Positions 40,001-50,400 of a stretch of DNA of 64,000 bases are shown piece by piece (position 1 is the first letter of the stretch; each line of letters opens with the position of its first letter). The notes beneath the pieces were generated by a model that did no database searches, was not told the DNA's origin, and was given only the letters and a program-made list of their open reading frames with translations. Position numbers and translations under genes: made by a program. The stretch spans positions 620,001-684,000 of the forward strand of contig PTFA01000337.1 in assembly GCA_003342895.1 (NCBI GenBank), read 5' to 3'. The stretch comes from Casuarius casuarius. Taxonomy: Eukaryota; Chordata; Aves; Casuariiformes; Casuariidae.

Positions 40001-42952
40001 GGGGGACTTGACTCAGGGGCATCTGTTATAGATAGCAACAACTAGAAGTATCACTGCCATGGCTGAACAGTACCTGTTGAATGTCTTCCCAGCTTCAACA
40101 TCCGCAGGGCTCTGAGCAGTCTCAGCACTTGGACAATACGCCCCACATTTTCCAGTTCTTGGGAGCTCTCCCCACCACACAAACTCTCTACTAGCAGGGT
40201 GATGTAGAAAGGTAAAATAGCAAGGAGGTCTATGATGTTTGCCACACTCCTTAGGAAGCGACACCGATCCCGCGTACATAGGAATCTCAGAACAAACTCC
40301 ACAGTGAACCACGCAATGCACAGGTACTCTAGGGCATCCAGCAGTGGTGGTGCCAGCCAGCTTAGCTCTACTGAAATCAAAGCCATGTTGGCAATGGACA
40401 CAACAACAAAAGCCATGGATAGAGTACCAAAAGTCCTGGCTGCTGCAGAAGAGCCAGGCTTTTCCAAAACTTCCCAAAGCTTCTGTCTGACATTGGGACA
40501 CAGGCTACCAGAAAAGTCCTCTTCTTCGTCTTGGGCATCCAGTTCTTCTGCATCTTTCTTGATGTCTAACGCTTCACTCAGCTCCTTCCTCCTGAAGTAC
40601 CTGTCCAGGAACCCCCCAAAGAGATTTTTAATACTGACATGGATATGTTTTTTCTTATCCTCTATCATGTGAGGCATAAGAACACACATGAAAGTACACC
40701 TTAAAGGAACTCAGAAAATCCTGATGTCAAACATGGGGTTGAGCATTTTATTTATTCAAGACCCTATAGCATGTTCCCACTGACTTGATGTTCCTGTTCC
40801 TCCACTTCACATCAGTGACAGTTTGTATGTGCAGAGTATTTCTATAAAACTAGACTAGACCAAAGATATAATCTGCATTTATTCTGGTTGGGTGTTATTT
40901 ATACGGGTAGTGTTGACTACAGCAGGATTAGGTGCATGATTAACATATTCTTGTAAGGAATCCTGGCATAATGAGACCCTATGTTTCTAAATTGTCTTCA
41001 ATTTTATGAAGTATTTTGCATTTTTATTACATTGGTATATATCTGCAATGCTAAAAGGAAAGGTATAATAAAAGCTATGCAGCTTATGTATGAAGTTCTC
41101 ATCAATACATGCTAAGATGACAAAACATGTTATCTTACTTTCTTCAAATATTTAGATCCTCACACAACAGCGTGCAAACATCTTCACCTTTCCTGAGCAA
41201 ATACTTCACATTGTAAATGCACAGCTAAGTGCTTTGTTAGAGTAAGGATATATTTATGGAACAGTTTCATGAAAAAAGGACATTCCTAAAGTACAGTGAA
41301 AAACTCTTTTTATACGTGTATGTTTCTTGACTGCTGCAGATGTCAAGCCTTAGACCAAGGGGCTAGGCAATTTTGCCTTCATTTGATGCACATTTACCCT
41401 TGCATATGCTGGAAAGGTGTGTAGCAAATTGTACCACCAAAGAAGCAGGAACTTTCAGTTACACCCACAGGGGATGGAAGAAAGAGGTCAATACCAGGAT
41501 CCAGCTCTCTCAGCTGCATAACTGGACCATGCTGGGGTAGGATATGTCTGGCAGCCTTTTGNGGACTTGTTTGTTTCTCTTTCTAAAAATAATTTTGACA
41601 CAGGTGCTTTAGATAAATAGCATGCATACTCTTTAGAGAATTCATTTCCTTGACACTAACAAATAAATCACTAATACTAAAAAGGAGGCGGAGGGAAGAA
41701 AAAAATATTAACTGCAAATAGAATTAGCAGAAACATCCTGGGGGTGGTTCAGTCAAACCCACCTTGTTTCTGAGCTGTCTGTTACAATTTGTCTCCAGTG
41801 AGCCATGTTCCTGCTGCTGCTGCCCCCTCCCTGTAAGCTGCTACACCCATGTGCGATGCTTCCCATCAGGGCTGTTGGCTCCTCCTGGAGCCATGCCACC
41901 CACANGCAGCCTGGCAGGTGACCACCCCCCTTCCGCCTCCCCAGCTGGGACCTGAAGATCCTCCAGCAGGGCAAGTGCGGGGTGGGGAGGCTCCAAACCC
42001 TAGTGGCTCCAGGGCTGATCCACATCCAATCCCCTTTGCCTACTACTTCCCAAAGCTGGATGACACTGCAAGGACACCCCTGCTTTCACCACCTTTCTTC
42101 TTTCTGGCAACGTCCCTTTCCATTCTGAGCTTCCAGTACCAGTCCGAAGGTGGCGTAGGTGGATACAGACCCTGCTCCTGACAGGCTCTCACCATCTTGC
42201 ACCCATTGCCAACTTGTCCCTCACAGTAAATAAGTCACTAGGGATCTCACCCAGCACACTTCCTCCCATTTCCTATGCCCATCCACCTCTAAAGTAGNAT
42301 TTCAGTGCTGAATTCATCCAGCATTGGGCATTACACCTCTTTCTTTTCCTAATGCTCCGCCACCTCACCTTCCCCATGCTGCTGGATCTCTCACCTGACT
42401 GTCCCCGCGAGAAAAGTCACCACTGAGCTCATCCAGCCCACACTCCCGCACTTCTTTTCCCAGAACTCACCGGTCTCGGCAGCAGGAATCGATGCTGAGC
42501 TCATCCAGCCCCCAGTACTGAATCTCTTGCAGGAAGGAGAGTGCACAGAGCTGCTCCATCACATGCAATCTCCCTGTCTGGTAGTAATTCAGGATGTAGT
42601 GAAACGCCTGTGAGCTCCGGTCAAAGAAATACTCATTCTCCACTAGGTTGGCATCATCACAGAGCTCAAGAAGGCCAGAGGCCACATCCCGGGCAGCAGA
42701 GACCACTACGGCCAGTTTGCCAAGACGGGTGTCAGGGTAGCAAGACAAAGTTTGCTGGGACATCACAAAGCGGCTGCCTCCTACATTGATAGTAAAGCAG
42801 TCCAAGGAGGGAATGACCTTCTGAAGCAAGGGCCCCTGCTCTTCCTCNCTGGAGAAAACACTGGAGTCCAGGGAGCCCAGGGACGTGCTATTCCCTTGTT
42901 CCTCCAGGGATGCTTGGGAAGAAAGAGACATGCAGCAGGGAGGCGACTTCAT
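33500..42952 (-). CDS. KCNV1: KCNV1 (Kv8.1), silent voltage-gated K+ channel alpha subunit, three coding exons
   Basis: The CDS joins 42952-42471, 40600-40074 and 34011-33500 on the minus strand (482+527+512 = 1521 nt, 506 aa plus stop; human Kv8.1 is about 500 aa). What is seen: a T1 domain from about residue 52 to 161 with zinc motif H130-x5-C136-x20-C157C158; S1 about 213-240; S2 about 245-269; S3 about 282-299; S4 about 313-336 with R321, R324, R327, K330 and R333; S5 about 352-374; pore and filter TVGYGD at 398-403; S6 about 412-435. The cytoplasmic C-terminus ends in a run of R/S followed by DFWF. Family knowledge: Kv8.1 does not conduct alone. It co-assembles with Kv2 (and Kv3.4) subunits in the neuronal plasma membrane and alters their trafficking and gating. 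Similarity to human KCNV1 is near-continuous, including the SLDSSVF N-terminal block and the extreme C-terminus, so KCNV2, KCNB, KCNS and KCNG are excluded. No frameshift or internal stop is seen. Two codons contain an n (residues 35 and 502). Confidence 0.96.
34012..40073 (-). other. KCNV1: KCNV1 intron 2 (6062 bp, phase 1)
   Basis: It is bounded by GTACTG and TTTCAG. It contains a short C run near 34589-34599, an old CR1-like relic at about 36005-36340 (antisense to the gene), a GC-rich patch at about 36.47-36.70 kb, and a cluster of GTTAAC motifs at 38426-38469. No other exon is recognisable. Confidence 0.9.
36005..36340 (+). mobile_element. Old CR1-family LINE 3' relic in KCNV1 intron 2
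   Basis: Degraded match by eye to the LINE 3' region: an ACTGGAGAAGGTG..ATGATTCAGTGTCTGG segment, a degraded MxxLE/SLEKR-like middle, and an AGTGAAGTGGTGG...TCTTCAGATAAAGTC segment that corresponds to the conserved 3' block. It is much more diverged than the other CR1 copies and antisense to the gene. Confidence 0.4.
40074..40600 (-). CDS. KCNV1: KCNV1 coding exon 2 (T1-S1 linker to S4)
   Basis: The acceptor is CAG at 40603-40601, with the exon starting at 40600 (G completes Arg161). The donor GTACTG starts at 40073 after ACA|G, and Gly337 is split G|GC (phase 1). The exon encodes residues 162-336: the RYFRRKELSE post-T1 block, an acidic linker (DAEELDAQDEEEDF), S1, S2, the S2-S3 loop with RDRCRFLR, S3 (NIIDLLAILPFY), and S4 with its LRLLRALRMLKLGRHS pattern. 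Aligned by eye to Shaker, the first gating-arginine position is Gln318 and the following positions keep R/R/R/K/R. The open frame runs on into intron at both ends; those extensions are not coding. Confidence 0.96.
40601..42470 (-). other. KCNV1: KCNV1 intron 1 (1870 bp, phase 2)
   Basis: It is bounded by GTGAGT and CAG. The part nearest exon 1 (about 41.75-42.45 kb) is C-rich on the plus strand with an open but unrecognised frame. The rest is AT-rich and I see no repeat or RNA gene in it. Confidence 0.9.
42471..42952 (-). CDS. KCNV1: KCNV1 coding exon 1 (N-terminus and T1 tetramerisation domain)
   Basis: This exon encodes residues 1-160 and two bases of codon 161. The chosen start is the first in-frame ATG, at 42952-42950; it has A at -3, and the reading frame upstream opens only from a TTG. 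A second ATG (residue 8) is a possible alternative. The N-terminal 50 residues are Ser/Glu-rich and lead into the FTINVGGSRF start of T1. The exon ends CG at 42471, followed by the donor GTGAGT (42470-42465). The Arg161 codon is split CG|G across intron 1 (phase 2). The T1 zinc ligands H130, C136, C157 and C158 are all present, which places the protein in the non-Kv1 group. Codon 35 reads AGn (Ser or Arg). Confidence 0.96.
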
Positions 42953-43804
42953 CCTGTAGCTGCCAGCAGCAGCCCACACTCTCCTGGATTGAAAACACAA
43001 CAGAGCTGCAGAGACTATAGCCCCGCTGGGGGTGGGCCGGGCCAGCTTGTGAGTGTGCTACTTTCAGATGCTTTCTTTACTGTCCCAGGGGCATAGTGCT
43101 GTCCCCACTTCCTCCAGGTGATGTCTCCATCTGAGACAGAGGTGAAGCAGGGTGCTGAACAGCTCAACACTGTCTATACCTGTGATGATGGAGAAGTAAT
43201 AATGATACCTGAGACACTTTCACCCCGCTCTCTCCGCGCTGCCGGCCAACTGGAAGTGCCTGGCACCATCTGCCAGCGACGACCCGTGAGGCCCTTCCAC
43301 TTCAGCGTTAATCTCTAACAGCTTGATCCAGCGCCCGATGAAGCCAAGTGTGAACGAAACACAATAAAACGAAACACTGGCTGCAGCATGGTCCCCGAAT
43401 CGGGCCCTAAAGCTGCTGGACAGCAGGTGGGTGACGTGCTGCACCAAGCAGCAGCACTGCCCCTCACTCACGCGGCACTGCCGTGCCGGACACCCCTTCC
43501 CCTGGGGCCGCCTGCCCCACAGCCCTCCCACCCCTGAGCTGGGCACCTGCTGCCGTGCCCCATGGCCTGTCCCCACCCCCCCACAGCACCCTCCTCCCCG
43601 GCCCCATGGCCTGCCCCACCGCGGCACCCTCCACTTGCCCTGCAGCACCCTCCTCCCTGAGCCCCCAGCCTGCCTCCTGCCCGCCCCACAGCACCCTCCT
43701 CCCAGAGCCCCCCAGCCTGCCCTACTGTGGGCCCCCTCCACCTGCCCCACGTTTCCCCTCTGACAGCCCCCCAGTGCCCTCCTCCCTGCCCCTCTGCCAG
43801 CCCC
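42953..43804 (-). promoter_or_regulatory. KCNV1 upstream region (5'UTR/promoter candidate)
   Basis: This is the sequence directly 5' of the KCNV1 start codon. It becomes steadily more GC-rich towards the gap at 43805. A possible splice acceptor (TTTTCAATCCAG) ends at 42984, 31 nt before the ATG, so a noncoding first exon further upstream is possible. No clear TATA box is seen. The promoter assignment rests on position and base composition only. Confidence 0.45.
43480..43804. repeat. C-rich imperfect minisatellite bordering the assembly gap
   Basis: The plus strand is strongly C-rich, built from degenerate blocks such as CAGCACCCTCCTCCC (starting near 43584, 43643 and 43689) alternating with CCCCATGGCCTG and GAGCCCCCAGCCTGCC. 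Unit spacing is irregular (about 46-59 bp). The long open frames across it arise from low complexity and from n's read through; they are not genes. Confidence 0.7.
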
Positions 43805-44467
43805 NNNNNNNNNNNNNNNNNNNNNNNNNNNNNNNNNNNNNNNNNNNNNNNNNNNNNNNNNNNNNNNNNNNNNNNNNNNNNNNNNNNNNNNNNNNNNNNN
43901 NNNNNNNNNNNNNNNNNNNNNNNNNNNNNNNNNNNNNNNNNNNNNNNNNNNNNNNNNNNNNNNNNNNNNNNNNNNNNNNNNNNNNNNNNNNNNNNNNNNN
44001 NNNNNNNNNNNNNNNNNNNNNNNNNNNNNNNNNNNNNNNNNNNNNNNNNNNNNNNNNNNNNNNNNNNNNNNNNNNNNNNNNNNNNNNNNNNNNNNNNNNN
44101 NNNNNNNNNNNNNNNNNNNNNNNNNNNNNNNNNNNNNNNNNNNNNNNNNNNNNNNNNNNNNNNNNNNNNNNNNNNNNNNNNNNNNNNNNNNNNNNNNNNN
44201 NNNNNNNNNNNNNNNNNNNNNNNNNNNNNNNNNNNNNNNNNNNNNNNNNNNNNNNNNNNNNNNNNNNNNNNNNNNNNNNNNNNNNNNNNNNNNNNNNNNN
44301 NNNNNNNNNNNNNNNNNNNNNNNNNNNNNNNNNNNNNNNNNNNNNNNNNNNNNNNNNNNNNNNNNNNNNNNNNNNNNNNNNNNNNNNNNNNNNNNNNNNN
44401 NNNNNNNNNNNNNNNNNNNNNNNNNNNNNNNNNNNNNNNNNNNNNNNNNNNNNNNNNNNNNNNNNNN
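43805..44467. other. Assembly gap (663 n)
   Basis: An uninterrupted run of n, flanked on the left by C-rich repeat and on the right by GC-rich sequence with CpGs. It probably hides GC-rich DNA upstream of KCNV1. Confidence 0.99.
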
Positions 44468-47400
44468 CGGTGCCGTGCGCTCCGCCGGGTGGCCGAGCAG
44501 ATTCAGCCCCGAACAGGCGCTTCTGCGAGTAAGTTCACGGAATTATTTTGAGGAACCCCCTCCAACACTGTTCCTATACATAATTAAAAAAAAAAAAAAT
44601 TAAACGTATCGCCATTTATGCCCGTGACCAAAAGTCACCAGTCACGCAAGTAAAACAGTCATTGTAAAGGCGAGGCAGTGCACATGAAAGTGTGTATTTT
44701 AACTTAGCTGCGTTGAGTCTTTTTTCAGAAATACTCTGGAATATTTTTTTCACTTTCCTGTGTTGACTTTGCAACTCCTCAGTAAAAGGCTGCTATAGTT
44801 ATATCTGCCCCTGTTACTGTTTTGCCTCTTCTAATAGGAAACAATTATTTCTGGCAAATTATAAATGATTCACTTTGCAGACTTGCTTTTTTGCTGCCTC
44901 TTATTCTGAGCTAAGGTAGGCAGCTTTCTCTTTTGCTTACCCACGCTGCGTTTTCGAGGAAGCAGAGGAAGTACTTTTTTACTTACCTGCCAGGAGGTAA
45001 AATTCTGTAGCACACAAAATGTGGCTTTGTATGTCATACCTCAGACTTTTAATCACCCGTCACTTGAATTACCTACAACTGTGTACAATTACGCATTGCT
45101 TAGATTTATTTCACAGAGCTTTTCTAACAGTTCATCTTTTGGGTAATCCTCTGTACTTTAAATGAAGATTAACCGAATATTTCCTGCAGTGAGACATAGC
45201 AACACCTGAGTAATCTTTCTATGTTTCTACTCAGCACTTAGCNGAGTAGGAATAGGAGTCTGCTCTGGTGTACTGTTCTTTAAAAAAAAGTTTCCACTAA
45301 TTGGAAAAAATCCAGAGCAGAATGGCAAGATGTGACTTGGAAGACATGGCCCAAGGGGAAAAAGTAGGGCGGCTTAGCCTACCATGGAGGAGAATGGGTG
45401 CTATTAACAATCTTAAAATACATAAAAGCTACTGCAGAGCTGAAGGATATAATCTGTACTCCGTGACCACGCTAGGCAAGCATAGACCTAATGGGGCTGA
45501 ATGACAGCAAGGAGATTTAGAGTAATCATTAGGAGCATTTCAGTTGTGAGGATGATGATGAGGTTGTCTGTCCCTGGTGGTCAAAGAACTGATTGGACAA
45601 AGCTCAATCAGGAATAACAGCGGTTTGTCATACCTTTTTCTGAAAAAAAAATTGAAAAAAAATTCAGTGAATAATGGAATAAACATGAATTCATTTCTGC
45701 TCTTCCATCAAAACTCTCAGCAACTGCTGTTGTGAAGCCTACTTCCAGGTACAGCTCACTTTTCGTCTCCGTAATTGCCATTCAGTAGGGCATTCCTATG
45801 ATGGATGGCACTTAAGCCAGCACTTAATTATAGGTAAAAGTAATCAAAATTNAAAAAAAATCATTAAAAAGACCATCAGTAATGAGAAATAAGTCCTTCA
45901 TAACTACAAGATGTCTTACTGAAACAGACCTGTAATTCTTCTGTCATAAAACTACTTCATCTCATTTCAGACTACTCTCTTCAGCAGTCATTCTTTCTGT
46001 CAGCAGGAAATACTTTTTTAGGTGTATTTTCTCCATTGGTATATGTCACGCTTTCTACCCTCGCTTTGGTCTTGCCTTTGCTAACATAACTCCCCCCCCC
46101 CAAATTGTCAGGCCTCCTCCTTATTCCGGTGTGATACATGATCTGAACCCGCCTGTGACTCAAGGCGGTGCTTTCGCTGTTAGTCCAGCTCCACTGGTAC
46201 ATTCAAGAACCTGACCAAAAGTTTTGCTTTTGTCTAGCCAAAGTGAATATCTAATTCACAGCATCATTAAAACTGTAAATAGCTTGTTCTGAAAATATTC
46301 TGATGTATAATTTTCAGCATGTGTATAAGATTTTGAGAGACTGAGTTGTTTTCTGCTTACCTGTGTCATTTATGGAGTAATGACCAATATAGGTGTATAT
46401 ATATATATGTTACTTCAAAGTTAATTTTTTGTCTGATTATCAAGTGTTCATACTAGGATATTGTCTCCAAGGTGCCAGAAGTGCACTTCTCAAAGCTATT
46501 TGTTAAAGCCATCGTCACAGGAAATCAGCATAATCCACAGACTTCCCTAACTCTGTCAATTCACATCACTAGAAAATGAGGGCTAGTAGAAGGAGTTTCA
46601 TAAAAAATATTCTTTAATTAGATCTGTGTGTGACGTGGTTTCTGAGCTTTTTGGTAGTTGTAAATTTAGATTTTTATTAAGAAAGAACTTTAAGAAATAA
46701 TTCAGAAGAAAATGTCTCATGTGTAGCAAGGCTCAAAACCAGAGGATTTATTTTTCTATCCTAGAGACACAGGGAACATGGACTACTGGTCCCTTTTACG
46801 TTTACTGGGGGACTCAGCTATTCGTTGTTCCTGCTGATTTGTATACCAGGAACCAAAGCAGCAGCTTTCATAATTTCATCATTCATTTGGCAAACCCATT
46901 CAGGCAATCATATTCTTTATTCCACTGAAGTGATGGCAAAAATTAATTTGGATTTATAAACTCTGCCAGTGAAGAGTTGTTTCTGAAGTCAACCACGAAC
47001 ATTTCCAAGGCTATTTGGCTCATGGAATTTATAACATCAAATAGGACCAGTTCTATATAGCTGAGACATGTGGTTCAGACTGAAGGGGTTGCACAGTACT
47101 GTATTGTCATGACAGAAATGTCCATAATAACGGACTGATAGTGACATATGTCTGAGCTACCAGCTTTACCAGTGCTCATGTTGATATTTCACTGGTATGA
47201 TACCGCTGACTGAAGAAACAGATTTCCTTATTTCAAGAGACTGTACAGAAAAATTTTTGCTGGAATGCTGAAATGTGAGTTATAACTCAGTATGTCTGTT
47301 GTGGGAGTTGAAAAATTTGCTTCAGCAGAAAAGCAGCTGTTACAAAAACCTCTTTTATGATATGTTTTCCTGGTCTCCTGTACTCCTCGTGTTGAAAGCT

Positions 47401-50400
47401 GTGATTTTATGACAGTTTTGTAGACACTTTTTGCAGCTAGGATGATTGTAATACAGGAAAAAGCCAGGATGTACACCCCCAAATTTGTCCTTGTCTTTTC
47501 AAATACCGTTAATTCTGTTCTCATAGAAGTAGCACTCCAGAATCAACAGATTTTAAATTCCTGGGATATCTTACACATCATATTTGCAAATCGTTAAGGT
47601 GTTTTGATCTTGTATATTGGTCTGTGTTTGGACTGTAAGACTGGAGTAGGTCTCCTGGATCTTATGTGGTAGAATAACAGGTTAGGAAAAGAGCATGACG
47701 GGTACGACATATCTAGAGAAAACCTCCCTCAGGAATATCTTCGTAGTTTCCAGCAGCACAGGGACTTGATGAGCCAGAGGTTGCATCTCGCCTGACGTGT
47801 TTAATAACCTTTTTTGACTTTCCAAATCCATTTTTGAACTCCTTTCTGTTCTTCACTGTGTGAAGGACCAATTCCTTTTGTTTGTTTGAACCTGTTACTG
47901 TGCAGTTCCATTGAGTCTTCCTTTGTTCCTGTGCTGTGCATATGGGATAACTGGATCTTCCTCGTATTTGCAACACCATTCATGATTTTGTTGATGTCTG
48001 CCATACTGTAGTTTCTATGGAAGTGATAGGTTTCAATAATATACCTGTAAGGGGAGGCTTCTTATATGTGTCCAAGCTTTGTGAGTAATACATGACATCA
48101 AGAGTTAAAATTAATGGATTTTGATGAGGCCAGTATTTCATCATTTGTCCATTACAGACTTTGGGCTCTATGCAGGCCATTGAACCCTGAGTTTCATTAC
48201 ATCCGACGCTATACATATTCCATATCATAAACTCAATTCCCTTGACATAAATTAAGAGTAGCTTCCCTAAAATGACGGTGATACTGGCTAGATTCTCTGC
48301 TGAATCCTCCCCTTTGGTTAGTACAGAAGTACAGACTCTTCGGGAGTCAGTTGTGGTTCCCTCATGGTCGAGTTATCTGAAGCCCAGCCTCCTTTAACGT
48401 AGCCTTGGAGCTACTGTAACCTCAGTCCAGCAATAGCAGGAGAGAAGAGCTGAAACCTCTAATTTCTCTAGATAACCCTCTGCTGTTGCCTTGGCAAGTG
48501 AAGTAAGAGCTTATTAGAACAGCTTTATCCCAGCCGGGATTATTCTGCCTTTCTTGTGGAAATGCTGAAACCAGACAGATTTCACTCTTTTTGAGCTGGC
48601 TGAATAGAACAGACAGATCAGAAGAAGACGCGCAGTTTGGTCCACATTGTGTGAAAACGCTTCAAGAGCAGGGAATCAGGGCTATGTTAAGAAAGCTGTT
48701 TCCAGTATCTTTGAGCACTACCCACTTTCAGAACCTATTTATTTTCTTGCCTTTTACAATGTAGTAGGAAGTAAAAAAAGAGGTGCTGGGGAGGTAGTTT
48801 TGTAGAGCAGCCTACACACATGAGCAGTTTTAATTTGAAAGTATGGGCTAACTTTACATCAACTGCCTAGGCAAGCATTTTCATGATGTTTTCTACTGAA
48901 ACTAANGGAAGTGGGCTTGTAATGTAAAAAAACAGTTTAAGAAACAGTGTAGGTAATGCTAGTCTGAATGTTATGCTACCTTTGTTTTCAGTAGATTGGC
49001 AAGGGGATTAATAAGAATTTTAAAATTTTAATTTTAGCTGCAGTATGCCAAATATCCCAAAGTCCTCAGAGATAAATNAAACATATGCAGTCAGACCTGA
49101 ACATTGACCTTCCTAATGCATTTTTAAAGAGCTATTACTCCTTTCTCCTATCTNAGAACAGATACAACCCAGCCAAGGAAGATTACATACAAATGTCANG
49201 AGGAAGAATACTTTTCTTTAAATAAAGCCGTGGTTTGTTACTCTGAAGGAAAGCTTCAGTGGTTCAGTGTCCAAAATAATGCCTTATTCATAAAAAATAG
49301 TAAAATAGAACAGAGAGAGTGAAGTCAGAAACATTCAATACAGGATCTTCAAGCTGAACTAAATTCATACTCTCAGGGACAGAATCAACTTGTGAACCGA
49401 ACCTTTTCAGTCCTCACCAAAACAGACTACATTTTTGGATATTAAGTGCATGCAGGAGTCTAGGTGCTTTTTCTGCCCAGAATTACTTGTTTTATTCAGC
49501 AGTTAACCTCACTGCTTGATCAGCCAAAAGCAAAGCTTTTGGTCCGTTCCTTAAATAAACTTGAAATTACTTGTCCATCAGATTAAATTGCTAATTTGAC
49601 AAATGTCAGTTCCTCTCTGCTAGCGGTTGAAGTGAACTTCACTGGCTTTAAATTCATGCTGTATTCACTTTTTTCTGTGACCTGTTCCAATGACTACTTT
49701 ACAGTGTTAAGGTTCTTCACTAGTTTCTCTTGTGCTGATTTACGAGACTTAAACATCTGCTTTCCTTCAAGATGACACCCAAGAGTGTCTCACCTTATTA
49801 CTTGACATATTTGTTTAGCTGTATCTCTGCTGACTTACAAGTGCTTAGCGAAGTGCATCCCAGGGTGCTGGTCTGCAGTCATTGACACAGGGACCTGTTT
49901 GGACCGTGTTATGGGTCCTATCTGACTTGCATGTCCTTTTAAGGGAAACCAGAATATGAGTGAATAGGAGGTGGATCAATAAGGACTTTAGGCATGCATT
50001 GGATGCACACTTGGACTAGACAGGCTGGAATTTTTCCCAGGTCTCCCAGTTCAGACATAATTTCAGTGTATAATTTCCCTAATTTTTTACTAATGATGCT
50101 TCAGCGCTAGATGTTAGCTGCTCCCATGATTGCTTTGTCACTTGTTCCCTTCTAGCTGCGTGCNCTGCAGTTTCTACCTGAAAAGTCTTAATGCTTCACA
50201 CTCTTCTCTCTCAAATCCTTTCTTATGGCATTTCTACTCTGTTTCCTACAAGATGTAACATCAAAATAAAAGCTTTGTTTTAGATTATGCCTTTTTTACA
50301 ATACTTGTGTTCTGTGCCCACTTGTGCTACCCTTCTGTCCAGCTGCTTGACAGGAAAAAACAATTTCTGATTAGGTTCTAGATGTAAATTCCTTACACTG

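Noticed and set aside
33500..42952. Assignment to KCNV2, KCNB, KCNS or KCNG
   Set aside because: The N-terminal SLDSSVF block, the RYFRRKELSE region, the S4 and the C-terminal DFWF end all follow KCNV1.
43483..44551. Long plus-strand open frames (349 and 274 codons) over the gap
   Set aside because: They consist mainly of n read as unknown residues plus Pro-rich low-complexity translation of the C-rich repeat.
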